Assembly: GCF_039545095.1 (NCBI RefSeq)
Contig: NZ_BAABRS010000001.1
Span: 992,001-1,056,000, forward strand
DNA length: 64,000 bases
Direction of reading: 5' to 3'
DNA from: Fodinibius salicampi
GTDB taxonomy: Bacteria > Bacteroidota > Rhodothermia > Balneolales > Balneolaceae
The notes under the pieces: model-generated
The model's database searches: none
Seen by the model: only the letters and a program-made list of their open reading frames with translations
What the model was told of the DNA's origin: nothing
Program-made: the position numbers and the translations under genes
Shown: piece after piece, positions 44,151-53,837 of the stretch
How positions within the stretch are numbered: the stretch's first letter is position 1
Layout of the letters: each line of letters begins with the position of its first letter

Positions 44151-47100
44151 TTAGCCGCCCTCTTCATTTAAAGCCTCAAAAAAAGGTGTCCAAAACTGAA
44201 GCGCGGTCTCCGTAAATTCGTCATCAAATTGATTTTTCCGCGACGTAATCAATTGATTGTAGGCATCATCCCCCTCTCCCGGGCGGGAATAATACGGCGT
44301 ATTTATAGCTTCCCATTCCTTTTTAGCCTTTTCTATCCCCACTTCAATATTTTTTCCGTTTTTAGCTACGTTCTCAGCAAAGGCATAAGAGGAATCACAA
44401 TAAAGCTGCAACGGTTTTTGCAATCCCCGCCAATACCAACTCAAAAGTTCACCTAAAATCATTTCAGCATTTTCTACAGGAGACAAGCGATACTCTTCAA
44501 ATGATCCGCCATCCCATGCAAATAATAAGCTCTGTCCGGAATGGGTCTGGGATTTAAATTTCTGAAACAATAAATGCCGAATCCACCAATCAATTTTATC
44601 CTTGGGACGAGCTTTGCCAAATCGATAGGTCATCTGAGCATCTTCAAATACATTGGAGAGAGTCCCGATAATGCGAAAATCGTTGATCGAAAGAACCACT
44701 TCTATATCATCCAGTTGTTGTAATTCAAGGTACTGGCGAATTTCATGGCCAAATGCCCTAACTTCTGCGGCCTTCTGCTGATACGCCTGCTCCCCGCTCC
44801 AGCCCTCGGGCAAGATGTCTCTGGATTTCATGACCTCTTCATAGGATTCAAGCGATTCATTTTTAAGGAAGCGTTCCAGCAATTCCTGGCCAATTTTATA
44901 TCCATCTAACTTATCCAAAGAAAACGGTTCCCGATCATCGGTCAGCACATCTTCTTCCCGCAGATAGATGCCGAGTCTGTTACGCAGTATAAATTTTGCC
45001 GGATGCTGAAAAAAGGTGACCAAATCGCTAATAGATAGCTGCTTCCATTCCTCATCGGGCTCGGGTAACTCAGTTCCAAAGAATGCTTTTGTCATTGATT
45101 CCGACAAATTACGACAGATCTCAAGTTGTGACTGAGAGTAGCTAAAATAATTTTCATCCCTAAAATAATGAGAGCTAAAGGCTTGCAAACGATGACCTTG
45201 TACGATCGATTGAGAATCCAATCCATAATACTCTTCCAGATAATCCAAAAATTCCTGTAGAATCACCGATGGAGGGAAGTTGGAATCCTGCCTGTTACTC
45301 TGGCCCACATAGCTGAGGTAAAGACATGTCCGGGCCGACAACAAATTTTCCAAAAACAGATACCGGTCTTCATCTGCCTGTTTGGGATCGCCGATTTCCG
45401 GATCCAAGTGCATTAAATCAAATTCGATTGGGATTTTTGACCGCGGGAATGCTCCTTCATTCATCCCGATGATGCCGATTACCTCAAAAGGGATACTGCG
45501 CATTGGCATCAGGGAACTGAATGTGATCCCACGACCCAGACGTCCCCCGCCCGTGGATGAATCCTGCAGATTTTCTCCTATCCATCTCCGTACAATAGCG
45601 AATGGAACGTTATGATTATAACCGGCCAACGAGGTTTGGTCGGACAATTCATTTACTGCTTTGCGTATTTTGGATATCTCCCAAAAATAGTCGCGATTGT
45701 CAGGCAAAAACTGATCTGCGATTTTATTCAGTTCCTGCTTCCATCCATCCGGCGATATCGACTTATTTGCCAGCCTGTTAACTTTGAACAATTGATTCAG
45801 AAAATACGATAGTTTTCCAGCCAACTCAGCATCGTCCGAGGTCTCAACTTCATCATAGGCATAAATGTCTTCGTATAAGCTATCTTCAACGGGATGCATT
45901 ATATAACCCAACAGCACCCGGCGGAGTCCCCTCTGCCAGGTAAAATGATCGCTCCCGGGAAGGTTCAGGTCCTCTTTACTTTTCCCATCAATACCCCAAC
46001 GGACACGATTATCAGCAATCCACTGCTCAAGCCTGTTCAGCTCGTCATCTGAAAAATCAAATGCATCTCGAATGGCCTTGCTGTCCATCAGATCCATTAC
46101 GTCAGTAACCTTAAAGCGGCTCTCACATAACTCCATAATCTGTAAAAAAGCCTTGATGGCAGGCTGTTCTTTTCCAACGCTCTTATCAGCAATAGCATAC
46201 GGAATCTCCGGCTGGCCCTCATCCGGTGTTGAAAACACTGCCTCAATTATGGGGGCATACCCTTCAATATTTGGGGTCATGATAAGAATCTCATTGGGAC
46301 TTAACTCCGGATTTTCATCCAAAAGAGCCAAAATTTGATCATACAGCACCTCCACTTCCCGCATTGGGCTGTGGCAATTATGTACCTGAATGGATTGATC
46401 TACCCGAGGTACATTTAACTTACGCCCTTTTAATGCATTGTCTGATCTAAGATCACTTTGGATAGCTGAAAAAACTGAGGGAGTTGGGTCATCTTCGATA
46501 TTATTCACAAATTGATAATCCGTATCAGAATATCCGGAAAAGAGAGACATAAACTTGGTCCCCTCACTTCCCAGCGACTGCAGCAATGGATTTTGGAAAC
46601 GATCACTGTCTTTGATTTTGGGATCTACGGAGAGTTGATAAAAATGGACCTTTGTAAGTTTCGATACCTTCACCATCGTTTCGATAAAGGCCGGTGAAGC
46701 GGAAGAAACACCGAAGACCGAAATGCGATCGGGTAATTTGTCTGCCGGCAGTCTATCCTCATGAATGGCTTTCCAAAGATTTTGCTGCAATTCTGCCCGG
46801 TGAAGATATGTTCCGTCGTGATGATCTTTCCAATGAGTTATTAACCTTCTCCATAATCGAGACTGCCATTTTTCAGCATCTACATTTTGGGTATATAGCT
46901 TTCTCTTCTCCCAGTCCAATATCATTTGTGGCCGATAAATCAAATACTGGTCAAAGACATCAGCAATCTTAGACGCCAGCTTCCAGCTGCGCATTGAGCG
47001 CTGTACAGGATCTTCTTCATTTATATAGTGACGCAAGTTCTCAAATTCGGCCAAAAAAGTCTCTTCCTCGAAAAGTTCCATTAACGTCCATGTCATCGGA

Positions 47101-47369
47101 CCGCGATCAGAAGGTAACACATCAGGAATATTATCATCCTGAAGGCGAATGAGGCTCCAGATCCGTTCGGAAGGAAATTCGAATTTAAGGTTGGCTGCAA
47201 TTCCGTCTTCCTGTTCAGCCATCCTGAGCGTGATCCATTGCCCCATACCATTGTTCGGTACCACAAATATTTCTTCATCCAGCGGATTTTGAGGAGGATT
47301 TTCATCAAGCTCCTTAAAAAGCTGATCAGCTAAGTTTTCTAATTCAGTACCGAAAAAATATTTGAGCAT
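44151..47369 (-). CDS. recC: Exodeoxyribonuclease V gamma subunit
   Basis: This 1072-residue protein is the inactive helicase-like subunit of RecBCD, which reads DNA for Chi recognition. Typical RecC blocks are FVVPNNGMGQWITLRMAEQ-like sequence near residue 35, RISVFGVSSASPAFIETM, LMPMRSIPFEVIGIIGMNEG and PRSKIPIEFDLM. It is the first gene of recC-recB-recD and sets the operon order. It starts 127 nt from the DUF1499 gene with no terminator visible in between. Confidence 0.92.
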   Translation of the reverse strand: MLKYFFGTELENLADQLFKELDENPPQNPLDEEIFVVPNNGMGQWITLRMAEQEDGIAANLKFEFPSERIWSLIRLQDDNIPDVLPSDRGPMTWTLMELFEEETFLAEFENLRHYINEEDPVQRSMRSWKLASKIADVFDQYLIYRPQMILDWEKRKLYTQNVDAEKWQSRLWRRLITHWKDHHDGTYLHRAELQQNLWKAIHEDRLPADKLPDRISVFGVSSASPAFIETMVKVSKLTKVHFYQLSVDPKIKDSDRFQNPLLQSLGSEGTKFMSLFSGYSDTDYQFVNNIEDDPTPSVFSAIQSDLRSDNALKGRKLNVPRVDQSIQVHNCHSPMREVEVLYDQILALLDENPELSPNEILIMTPNIEGYAPIIEAVFSTPDEGQPEIPYAIADKSVGKEQPAIKAFLQIMELCESRFKVTDVMDLMDSKAIRDAFDFSDDELNRLEQWIADNRVRWGIDGKSKEDLNLPGSDHFTWQRGLRRVLLGYIMHPVEDSLYEDIYAYDEVETSDDAELAGKLSYFLNQLFKVNRLANKSISPDGWKQELNKIADQFLPDNRDYFWEISKIRKAVNELSDQTSLAGYNHNVPFAIVRRWIGENLQDSSTGGGRLGRGITFSSLMPMRSIPFEVIGIIGMNEGAFPRSKIPIEFDLMHLDPEIGDPKQADEDRYLFLENLLSARTCLYLSYVGQSNRQDSNFPPSVILQEFLDYLEEYYGLDSQSIVQGHRLQAFSSHYFRDENYFSYSQSQLEICRNLSESMTKAFFGTELPEPDEEWKQLSISDLVTFFQHPAKFILRNRLGIYLREEDVLTDDREPFSLDKLDGYKIGQELLERFLKNESLESYEEVMKSRDILPEGWSGEQAYQQKAAEVRAFGHEIRQYLELQQLDDIEVVLSINDFRIIGTLSNVFEDAQMTYRFGKARPKDKIDWWIRHLLFQKFKSQTHSGQSLLFAWDGGSFEEYRLSPVENAEMILGELLSWYWRGLQKPLQLYCDSSYAFAENVAKNGKNIEVGIEKAKKEWEAINTPYYSRPGEGDDAYNQLITSRKNQFDDEFTETALQFWTPFFEALNEEGG

Positions 47370-47496
47370 TAAGTCTCGCTTGAACGGATCACTAATGTAG
47401 TTTCAAAGATTATCAAAAACCGAAAAAAGCATACAAAAGTAAACATTCACATCTAAGGAATTTGAATGATCTACTTTCAATATGATTCCATATATA

Positions 47497-48246
47497 TCAT
47501 TGATTTTCTACTGCCTCAAGGTATTCTTGTATACGGTGGGCATTTACCCCTATATCGCCCCGCCCTATTCTGGAAACAGAACGGACATCAATTTTACTGC
47601 GCTCTGCCGTTTCTGCGGTATCCACACGGATAACTACATCATCTATAAAGCCGAACCAGGGCAACCTGTCAAATGCCTCAATCATACCGGCTTCTTTATC
47701 CACTGTCACAATCTCTTCCCAAGGCATCTCCTGGGCGGCAGCCAGGGCACGATCAAAAGCCACAGAATAACCTACATCTAAATACAGGGTTTCAATATTG
47801 GGATAATGCTCGCGCTGTGTTTGTGCTTTTTCCTGATCACCATAGGTTGTGTCATTAGGCGCATCTGCCCGCAAAGGTACAATAGCGCGAAACTCAGGTG
47901 GATTTTCAATATCGGTGGTGATATCGTGTATGGGGGGATACTTCTGCGCTTCCATATACCAGTAGCCCACCGTACCCATTACCGCAAGGCTGAGAATGAG
48001 ACCCAGAGCCACAAATCCTGCTCCTTTTTTATTCGGGCTATTTCTTCGCGCAAAACCAAATACAATAGCCAGAGAAAAAGCGATAAGCCCTACTATGGTG
48101 CTGCCCGGCAATAACCAGGTAAACGAGGTTCCCAGTCCCCACCAATCCCACTGATATCCGTATCCCGCAAGAAGCAAAGTGATGATAGCAATTATTCCAA
48201 ATCCTGCACTAGCTAATGCCCATTTAGATGTTTTTTCCTGATCCAT
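47497..48246 (-). CDS. DUF1499 domain membrane protein
   Basis: This 249-residue protein has three N-terminal membrane segments (about residues 12-30, 42-63 and 80-98). A DUF1499 domain follows, recognisable by PPIHDITTDIENPPEFRAIV near residue 110 and IDDVVIRVDTAETAERSKID towards the end. The C-terminus ends GVNAHRIQEYLEAVEN, as in relatives. The function of this family is not known. It is likely an inner membrane protein with a periplasmic domain. Confidence 0.85.
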   Translation of the reverse strand: MDQEKTSKWALASAGFGIIAIITLLLAGYGYQWDWWGLGTSFTWLLPGSTIVGLIAFSLAIVFGFARRNSPNKKGAGFVALGLILSLAVMGTVGYWYMEAQKYPPIHDITTDIENPPEFRAIVPLRADAPNDTTYGDQEKAQTQREHYPNIETLYLDVGYSVAFDRALAAAQEMPWEEIVTVDKEAGMIEAFDRLPWFGFIDDVVIRVDTAETAERSKIDVRSVSRIGRGDIGVNAHRIQEYLEAVENQ

Positions 48247-48366
48247 AATACCCTGTCCTTACCTTAAATTATATTTTATATGAGATAGTTTTATATCTGC
48301 ATCCCAAGATACCAGAAATATAGATAGTCATCCGATATTATCAAGCATTATAAGCTATCTCCATCC

Positions 48367-49263
48367 CTAAGCTCTCAAACGCTTTTTCTTGAACTGTATT
48401 AATACAACGGCAGCAAGTACCAACAAAATTCCGAATATCTGAAAGTAGGTCAACACTTCCTGAAACATACATACGCCGAGGAGTGTTGCTACCACCGGTT
48501 CAATAGTCGCTGCTATAGAAGCACGCCCGCTTTCAATCATTGACAAGCCCATGGTATAAAGAAAATAAGCCAAAGCCGTAGGAAAAAAGCCAAGACCCAA
48601 AATGTTTAGCCAGATATACGCAGAGGATAGCTGTTCAGCAGTAATAGTCATTCCGATGGTTGGTAACATCACTATCGAGGCAAAAACAAAAGTATAGGTA
48701 ATAACAGTCAAAGGATGGTATGTCCTGAGAGCATATTTGCCAAAAATACTATACAGCGCATAGCCAAAGCCCGCCCCCAATCCCACTATGATTCCATACC
48801 AGGAAATATGCTTAGATCCTATTGGAATCACTTTTATAGCGAGTGTGCATCCCAATAGTGTTAAAATCAAAGCACCTATTTTACGAGCAGTTAACGGTTC
48901 CCGAAAGAAAAATCGAGATAGAACAACCACAAAAGCGGGTCCCGTATACAGCAAAATAACTGCTATAGAAAGCGAAACTTCACGGATGGCAGTGAAATAA
49001 CACCAATTAAAAAATACAATACTGAAGATGCCCGTACCTATAAAGTATAACGAATCTTCCAGGTTAATCTGTAACAACCGGGAGTTAGTAATAGCCAAGA
49101 ATAAAATAAGAATCACAGTAGCACTTATAACCCGAAGGCATACAATCTGGAAAATAGTAAATCCCGATTCAGATAACTCGTTCACAAATATCCCAATAAT
49201 CCCCCATAATGCGGCACCAAACAATATGTAAATATAGGCTAGGCGGTTCTTACTTAAAATCAA
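48367..49263 (-). CDS. EamA-family (DMT) transporter
   Basis: This 298-residue inner membrane protein has about ten membrane segments in two homologous EamA halves (GAALWGIIGIFVNELSESGF in the first, ISWYGIIVGLGAGFGYALYS in the second). DMT transporters export amino acids or other metabolites; the substrate cannot be told. The start is a TTG at 49263. It is divergent from the E1 gene with an 83-nt gap. Confidence 0.9.
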   Translation of the reverse strand: MILSKNRLAYIYILFGAALWGIIGIFVNELSESGFTIFQIVCLRVISATVILILFLAITNSRLLQINLEDSLYFIGTGIFSIVFFNWCYFTAIREVSLSIAVILLYTGPAFVVVLSRFFFREPLTARKIGALILTLLGCTLAIKVIPIGSKHISWYGIIVGLGAGFGYALYSIFGKYALRTYHPLTVITYTFVFASIVMLPTIGMTITAEQLSSAYIWLNILGLGFFPTALAYFLYTMGLSMIESGRASIAATIEPVVATLLGVCMFQEVLTYFQIFGILLVLAAVVLIQFKKKRLRA

Positions 49264-49346
49264 AAGGATATTCTTAGTTGCAATTTATCATCAACTACAA
49301 GATGTTAGCAATCTGTTTCATATAAATCGAATATTACGCCCCATAA

Positions 49347-51332
49347 ATGATCCGTCCTACAAAAGATATAACCAAAGAGTCAGCTCATTTACTTTACAAG
49401 CAATTATTGCTTCCACGGCGTATCGAAGAACGAATGCTGAACCTCCTGCGGCAAAATAAAATCAGCAAATGGTTTTCCGGTATGGGACAGGAAGCCATCT
49501 CTGTTGGCGCTACATACGCACTCGATGATAAGGATTATCTATTACCCATGCATCGGAACCTGGGACTTTTCACTACCCGGGGCGTAGACCTGTATAAATT
49601 ATTCTGCCAATGGCTGGGAAAAGCCGATGGCTATACCGGCGGACGTGACCGTTCTTTTCATTTTGGAATACCCGAAAAACGTATAGTAGGCATGATATCA
49701 CATTTAGCGGCCACTATGCCTGTTGCAGACGGATTGGCGCTCGCTTCAAAGTTACGTGATGATCGTTTTGTTGCCTGTAGTTTCTGTGGGGATGGAGCTA
49801 CCAGCGAGGGAGAATTCCACGAAGCACTCAATTTAGCCGGTGTGTGGAAACTTCCGGTTATTTTTATAATAGAAAACAATGGCTATGGCCTTTCCACTCC
49901 TACCAGTGAGCAATATGCCTGTGAAGATTTGGTGGATCGGGCCCGGGGCTACGGTTTGGGTGGTATGAAGATAGACGGCAATAATATTTTTGAAGTTATT
50001 GAGGCAGTAACAAAAGCAAAAAAATATGCCTTGAACGGCCATCCGGTACTTATTGAAGCCAATACCTTTCGCATGCGGGGGCATGAGGAGGCTTCGGGCA
50101 CTTTCTACGTGCCCGACGAAAAGTTTGAAAAATGGGCAGAAAAAGACCCCATCGATCGTTTCGAAGAATGGCTCAAATCAGAAGGATTAATTTCAGGAGA
50201 GGAGGAACTAGAAGCCATTCGGGAAGAAGTGAATCAACAATTTCTCCCTCATCTGGATAAGGCTCTTAAGGCCGAAGATCCTGTTTTTGACCGACAAAAA
50301 GAAGAGCAAAGACTATTTGCGCCCTCTGTTCTTCCCCAATACCCGAAAGCGGTTACATCTACTTCCGAAAAACGCTTTGTGGATGCCATACAATTTTCCC
50401 TGAAGCAAGCTTTTGATGAAGATGATCGCTTTCTCATTATGGGACAGGATATTGCAGAGTACGGAGGAGTTTTTAAGGTAACAGAAGGGTTTTTAGATCA
50501 ATTTGGAAAGGAGCGGGTTCGAAACACCCCCATCATTGAAGCCGGAGCACTGGGCGCTGCAGTAGGACTGGCTTTGGAAGGATTCAAGCCGGTAATTGAG
50601 ATGCAATTTGCTGATTTTATTTCCTGTGGATTTAATCAAATAATCAATAATATTTCAAAGGGTCAGTACCGCTGGATGCCTCCACTCAATATAACCATTC
50701 GTGCACCTCACGGCGCAGGAGTTGGCGCAGGTCCTTATCATTCCCAATCACCCGAAGGATGGTTTATGCAACATCCAGGACTTAAAATAGTGGTTCCCTC
50801 TACAGTAGAAGATGCCCAAAACCTGCTCTATAGCGCCCTATTTGATCCTAATCCGGTACTCTTTTTTGAACATAAAAAACTCTATCGGAGCATTCGAAAT
50901 ATTACTCCCGACCGATGTACACCTGAGGAACTAGGGAATGCAAAAATCTACCGGAAGGGATCCGATGCCACTATCATTACCTATGGGATGGGAGTCCATT
51001 GGGCACAAGAATTAGCAGAAGATTACACTGCCAAAGGATTGGAACTCGAAATTGTAGACCTTCGTTGCCTGGCTCCACTGGACTTTAAAACTATAAAGCA
51101 ATCTGTCTCAAAAACGAACAGAGTATTGCTTCTACAGGAACCCTCCACTACACTGGGACCTATGAGCGAGCTCTCATCACTCATCTCCGAAAACTGTTTT
51201 AAACAGCTCGATGCCCCGGTTTTGCGCTGTTCTTCTCTGGATATACCCGTGCCATTCAGTCCGAAGTTAGAAAAGGAATATTTAGCGGATGCCCGTTTAA
51301 AGGAGAAGTTAGATGAGCTACTGGCCTATTAA
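49347..51332 (+). CDS. 2-oxoacid dehydrogenase E1, alpha-beta fusion
   Basis: This 661-residue thiamine-diphosphate enzyme joins E1 alpha (about residues 1-320) and E1 beta (about 340-661) in one chain. The ThDP motif [15 protein letters not shown]...NNGYG is in the alpha half, and [17 protein letters not shown] and IEMQFADFI are in the beta half. It decarboxylates a 2-oxoacid, probably branched-chain (2-oxoisovalerate type), for transfer to a lipoyl E2. No E2 or E3 gene is near. Its stop overlaps the stop of the DUF1080 gene tail to tail. Confidence 0.92.
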   Translation: MIRPTKDITKESAHLLYKQLLLPRRIEERMLNLLRQNKISKWFSGMGQEAISVGATYALDDKDYLLPMHRNLGLFTTRGVDLYKLFCQWLGKADGYTGGRDRSFHFGIPEKRIVGMISHLAATMPVADGLALASKLRDDRFVACSFCGDGATSEGEFHEALNLAGVWKLPVIFIIENNGYGLSTPTSEQYACEDLVDRARGYGLGGMKIDGNNIFEVIEAVTKAKKYALNGHPVLIEANTFRMRGHEEASGTFYVPDEKFEKWAEKDPIDRFEEWLKSEGLISGEEELEAIREEVNQQFLPHLDKALKAEDPVFDRQKEEQRLFAPSVLPQYPKAVTSTSEKRFVDAIQFSLKQAFDEDDRFLIMGQDIAEYGGVFKVTEGFLDQFGKERVRNTPIIEAGALGAAVGLALEGFKPVIEMQFADFISCGFNQIINNISKGQYRWMPPLNITIRAPHGAGVGAGPYHSQSPEGWFMQHPGLKIVVPSTVEDAQNLLYSALFDPNPVLFFEHKKLYRSIRNITPDRCTPEELGNAKIYRKGSDATIITYGMGVHWAQELAEDYTAKGLELEIVDLRCLAPLDFKTIKQSVSKTNRVLLLQEPSTTLGPMSELSSLISENCFKQLDAPVLRCSSLDIPVPFSPKLEKEYLADARLKEKLDELLAY

Positions 51333-52072
51333 TCAGCAAGGGGAGCCGTTTGTTCCTTTGAGATCACTCCACCGGGCAACTCCATTATATCGATCTTTCT
51401 AAAATGCACTTCCGAACCTTCTGATTCGGGACAAATGTATCCTTTCTTGCGTTTGGTTGAACGTATTCCATTGACAAACTTGCCATTAACGGCCAGCTTC
51501 AGCGTACCATCGACACAAACAACAATATATCGATTCCATTCTCCCGTACCGTTCACTCTGTTCTCCAGGGCATAACTTCGGCCCTCAATTTCAGAAGGAT
51601 TATCAGGAATCGTTCCCTCAAGATTCATTGCCGGGAAAAGATGACCGTGTACATATTCAATAGGACGATCATTGATCTCGGCCCACTGAACATCCAGCAT
51701 TTGCACTTCCATACCCTTAGGATAGGGCTGATCTTTGTAAGGCTTACCATCAGCCCAAACAAACACTCCGGAATTTCCGCCGGGCTCCATATGACGCCAT
51801 TCTATATCAAGAATAAAATTCTGATACATCTTTTCTGTACGCATCACTCCAATGGGCTGCCCAGTACACTTTAGAATTCCTTCTTCCACCCACCACGTGT
51901 CGGCAGAGGTATTCACATCCTTAAATCCACTTAAATCCTTTCCGTTAAAAAGTGGTTTAAAAGAAAGCACCTCCTCCCCAGCTGAATGCTCTTTATCTGA
52001 ACTTTGCGACAGTGGATTCCCAAAAAATGCGGCTCCCAACAATGCCTGCCTTGCAAAAGTGCGTCGATCCAT
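51329..52072 (-). CDS. Tat-exported DUF1080 protein (3-keto-glycoside hydrolase-like)
   Basis: This 247-residue protein has a Tat-like signal ([17 protein letters not shown]) and a DUF1080 jelly-roll domain ([46 protein letters not shown]). DUF1080 members have been shown to be hydrolases of 3-keto-glycosides/disaccharides. It lies 4 nt after the Tat-exported Gfo/Idh gene, so the two are almost certainly cotranscribed. The suggested reaction here is inference from the family and neighbour. Confidence 0.85.
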   Translation of the reverse strand: MDRRTFARQALLGAAFFGNPLSQSSDKEHSAGEEVLSFKPLFNGKDLSGFKDVNTSADTWWVEEGILKCTGQPIGVMRTEKMYQNFILDIEWRHMEPGGNSGVFVWADGKPYKDQPYPKGMEVQMLDVQWAEINDRPIEYVHGHLFPAMNLEGTIPDNPSEIEGRSYALENRVNGTGEWNRYIVVCVDGTLKLAVNGKFVNGIRSTKRKKGYICPESEGSEVHFRKIDIMELPGGVISKEQTAPLAD

Positions 52073-52076
52073 GATA

Positions 52077-53444
52077 TCAGGAATAGCGTTGTACAGGAGC
52101 AGGTGCGGATCCTACTACAGGTGGATTTTCCGGCACTCCGCTAACGGGACCAAATTCATATTTTCCGGGGCCCAACCTAAGATCGGAATTAACCACTTGC
52201 TCCCAGGTAATTTCCTTACCGGTATAAGCGGCCATTCTGCCCATCAATGCCATTCTTGTCGAATTAATCTGGATTTCCGAGTCATTAATATAGTTCCCGG
52301 TGCGAATTGCTGTCACCAGCTCTATATGTTCCTGAACATACGGGTTATTTACATACCAATCGGATTCTTCATTGTCATCTTCGGGATACGGATACTCCCA
52401 GATAACTTCTCCCTGGTGATTGTATAATGTACCAGTTGCATCGGCATAACCTTTAGTTCCGGTTATATGCTGTACTTTATCATTGTCACAATCATTAATC
52501 TGTCGGGTAGCACAATGAACGCGTCGTCCATCTTCATATTCATAGGCCACACTAAAGTGGTCAAACTTATTACCCGAAACTTCTTGAGCCCGTCCCCCAT
52601 AACCAACTGCCTTGGAAGGGAATTCTCCAATGTGCCAGTTCATAACATCTAGTTCATGGATAAACTGTTCCACAAAATGATCGCCGGAGAGCCATGTATA
52701 ATTCTGCCAGTTTCGAATCATGTATTCCATTTCACTCCACTGATCCTGGCGCTCGACCCACCAAATAGCCCCTCCGTTCCGCAAAATATTGGCACCAATT
52801 ACGTCTCCTATTGCGCCATCGGCAACACGCCGCTGTGTTTCGATAAAATCTTTCTGATATCGGCGAATGGTTCCACTAACCATGCACAGGTTTTTCTCCT
52901 TTGCCTTTTCGGTCGTCTCCATCATTGCTCGGGCACCAACCGGATCAACGGCTACAGGTTTCTCCTGAAATACGTGCTTTCCGGCATCAATGGCTGCGGC
53001 TACATGTTGAGGACGAAAATGCGGAGGCGTGGCGAAAATAACCACATCAACATCAGAATCTATGACTCCTTTGTAATTATCGAAGCCGGTATAACAGTTT
53101 TCATCGGGTATCTCTACATCACGGGCTTTACCTAAAAGTTCACGACATTTTTGGAGCTGATCCTCAAATATATCTCCCAATGCAACTATCTCAAGATTAG
53201 GACCAGCATCCAGAAAGTTTACAGCGGCACCACTGCCTCGCCCACCGCAGCCAACTAAGCCTGCTTTAAGAGGTTCTCCATCCGGCGCCTGATTCCTTAG
53301 TGATAGTGGAGTGCCTTCCTTTAGCTCAGCAACGGCATCTGAGGTAGCACAGTTTGTTAGAAGTCCGGCTGCACCAAAAGCTCCTACTGTACTCCATGCT
53401 GCAGTTGATAAAAACTCACGGCGACTTTGCTTTTTCTTATCCAT
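52077..53444 (-). CDS. Tat-exported Gfo/Idh/MocA-family oxidoreductase
   Basis: This 455-residue protein has a twin-arginine signal ([18 protein letters not shown]) that ends in a possible lipobox (GLLTNCA). It then has an NAD(P)-binding Rossmann domain ([20 protein letters not shown]), the catalytic-region EKP motif ([12 protein letters not shown]) and a C-terminal alpha/beta domain. Such enzymes oxidise or reduce sugars, sometimes with tightly bound NAD in the periplasm. With the DUF1080 gene it forms a two-gene unit. Substrate unknown. Confidence 0.87.
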   Translation of the reverse strand: MDKKKQSRREFLSTAAWSTVGAFGAAGLLTNCATSDAVAELKEGTPLSLRNQAPDGEPLKAGLVGCGGRGSGAAVNFLDAGPNLEIVALGDIFEDQLQKCRELLGKARDVEIPDENCYTGFDNYKGVIDSDVDVVIFATPPHFRPQHVAAAIDAGKHVFQEKPVAVDPVGARAMMETTEKAKEKNLCMVSGTIRRYQKDFIETQRRVADGAIGDVIGANILRNGGAIWWVERQDQWSEMEYMIRNWQNYTWLSGDHFVEQFIHELDVMNWHIGEFPSKAVGYGGRAQEVSGNKFDHFSVAYEYEDGRRVHCATRQINDCDNDKVQHITGTKGYADATGTLYNHQGEVIWEYPYPEDDNEESDWYVNNPYVQEHIELVTAIRTGNYINDSEIQINSTRMALMGRMAAYTGKEITWEQVVNSDLRLGPGKYEFGPVSGVPENPPVVGSAPAPVQRYS

Positions 53445-53570
53445 AAATTAAGTATCCCAGTCTATATCTATAGGTTAACAATGTTTGTATTCTTTAATGT
53501 AAGAAAGCCTTGCTAGTAACAACAGTTAAACTGCTAATGAAGACAGTCCGAAATTGTAATTAATATCTTT

Positions 53571-53596
53571 TTAATCATAACTTCAACAATGATTAA
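53571..53596. promoter_or_regulatory. Inverted repeat TTAATCAT-N10-ATGATTAA
   Basis: A perfect 8-bp inverted repeat with a 10-nt spacer in the divergent Gfo/Idh intergenic region, about 130 nt from the start of the minus-strand gene. It has the size of a dimeric regulator site. No regulator gene lies adjacent. Confidence 0.4.
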
Positions 53597-53618
53597 TAAT
53601 GAAGTGAAGAAATAAATA

Positions 53619-53637
53619 TTTATCAAACATTGATAAA
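53619..53637. promoter_or_regulatory. Inverted repeat TTTATCAA-ACA-TTGATAAA
   Basis: A perfect 8-bp inverted repeat with a 3-nt spacer, 22 nt from the other repeat. It partly overlaps the palindrome ATAAATATTTAT (53612-53623). It is operator-like in size and symmetry, but the DNA is AT-rich so chance is possible. Confidence 0.45.
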
Positions 53638-53837
53638 CAAAAGTTTAGCTTTTCTTTTCATTATTTATTTGCCATTAGATTATGTAGCACATCGTATTTT
53701 TTTTAGATTAGGATGAATGGCTCTTTTGGAATATGTCGTTTCCATTTCATACACTCATTTGTCTGGGGGTAGCCGCTTTTACAAGTATTTTCAATGTGAA
53801 CAACCACAAATTTTAATACAAAAATACCGTTTTAGTA

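Larger units (their letters stand above)
53445..53837. other. 393-nt divergent intergenic region with operator-like inverted repeats
   Basis: This AT-rich gap lies between the two divergent Gfo/Idh genes and must hold both promoters. Two inverted repeats are listed separately. A short open frame here (from about 53717) is not convincing as a gene because it overlaps the start of the downstream gene and has no family resemblance. Confidence 0.6.
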
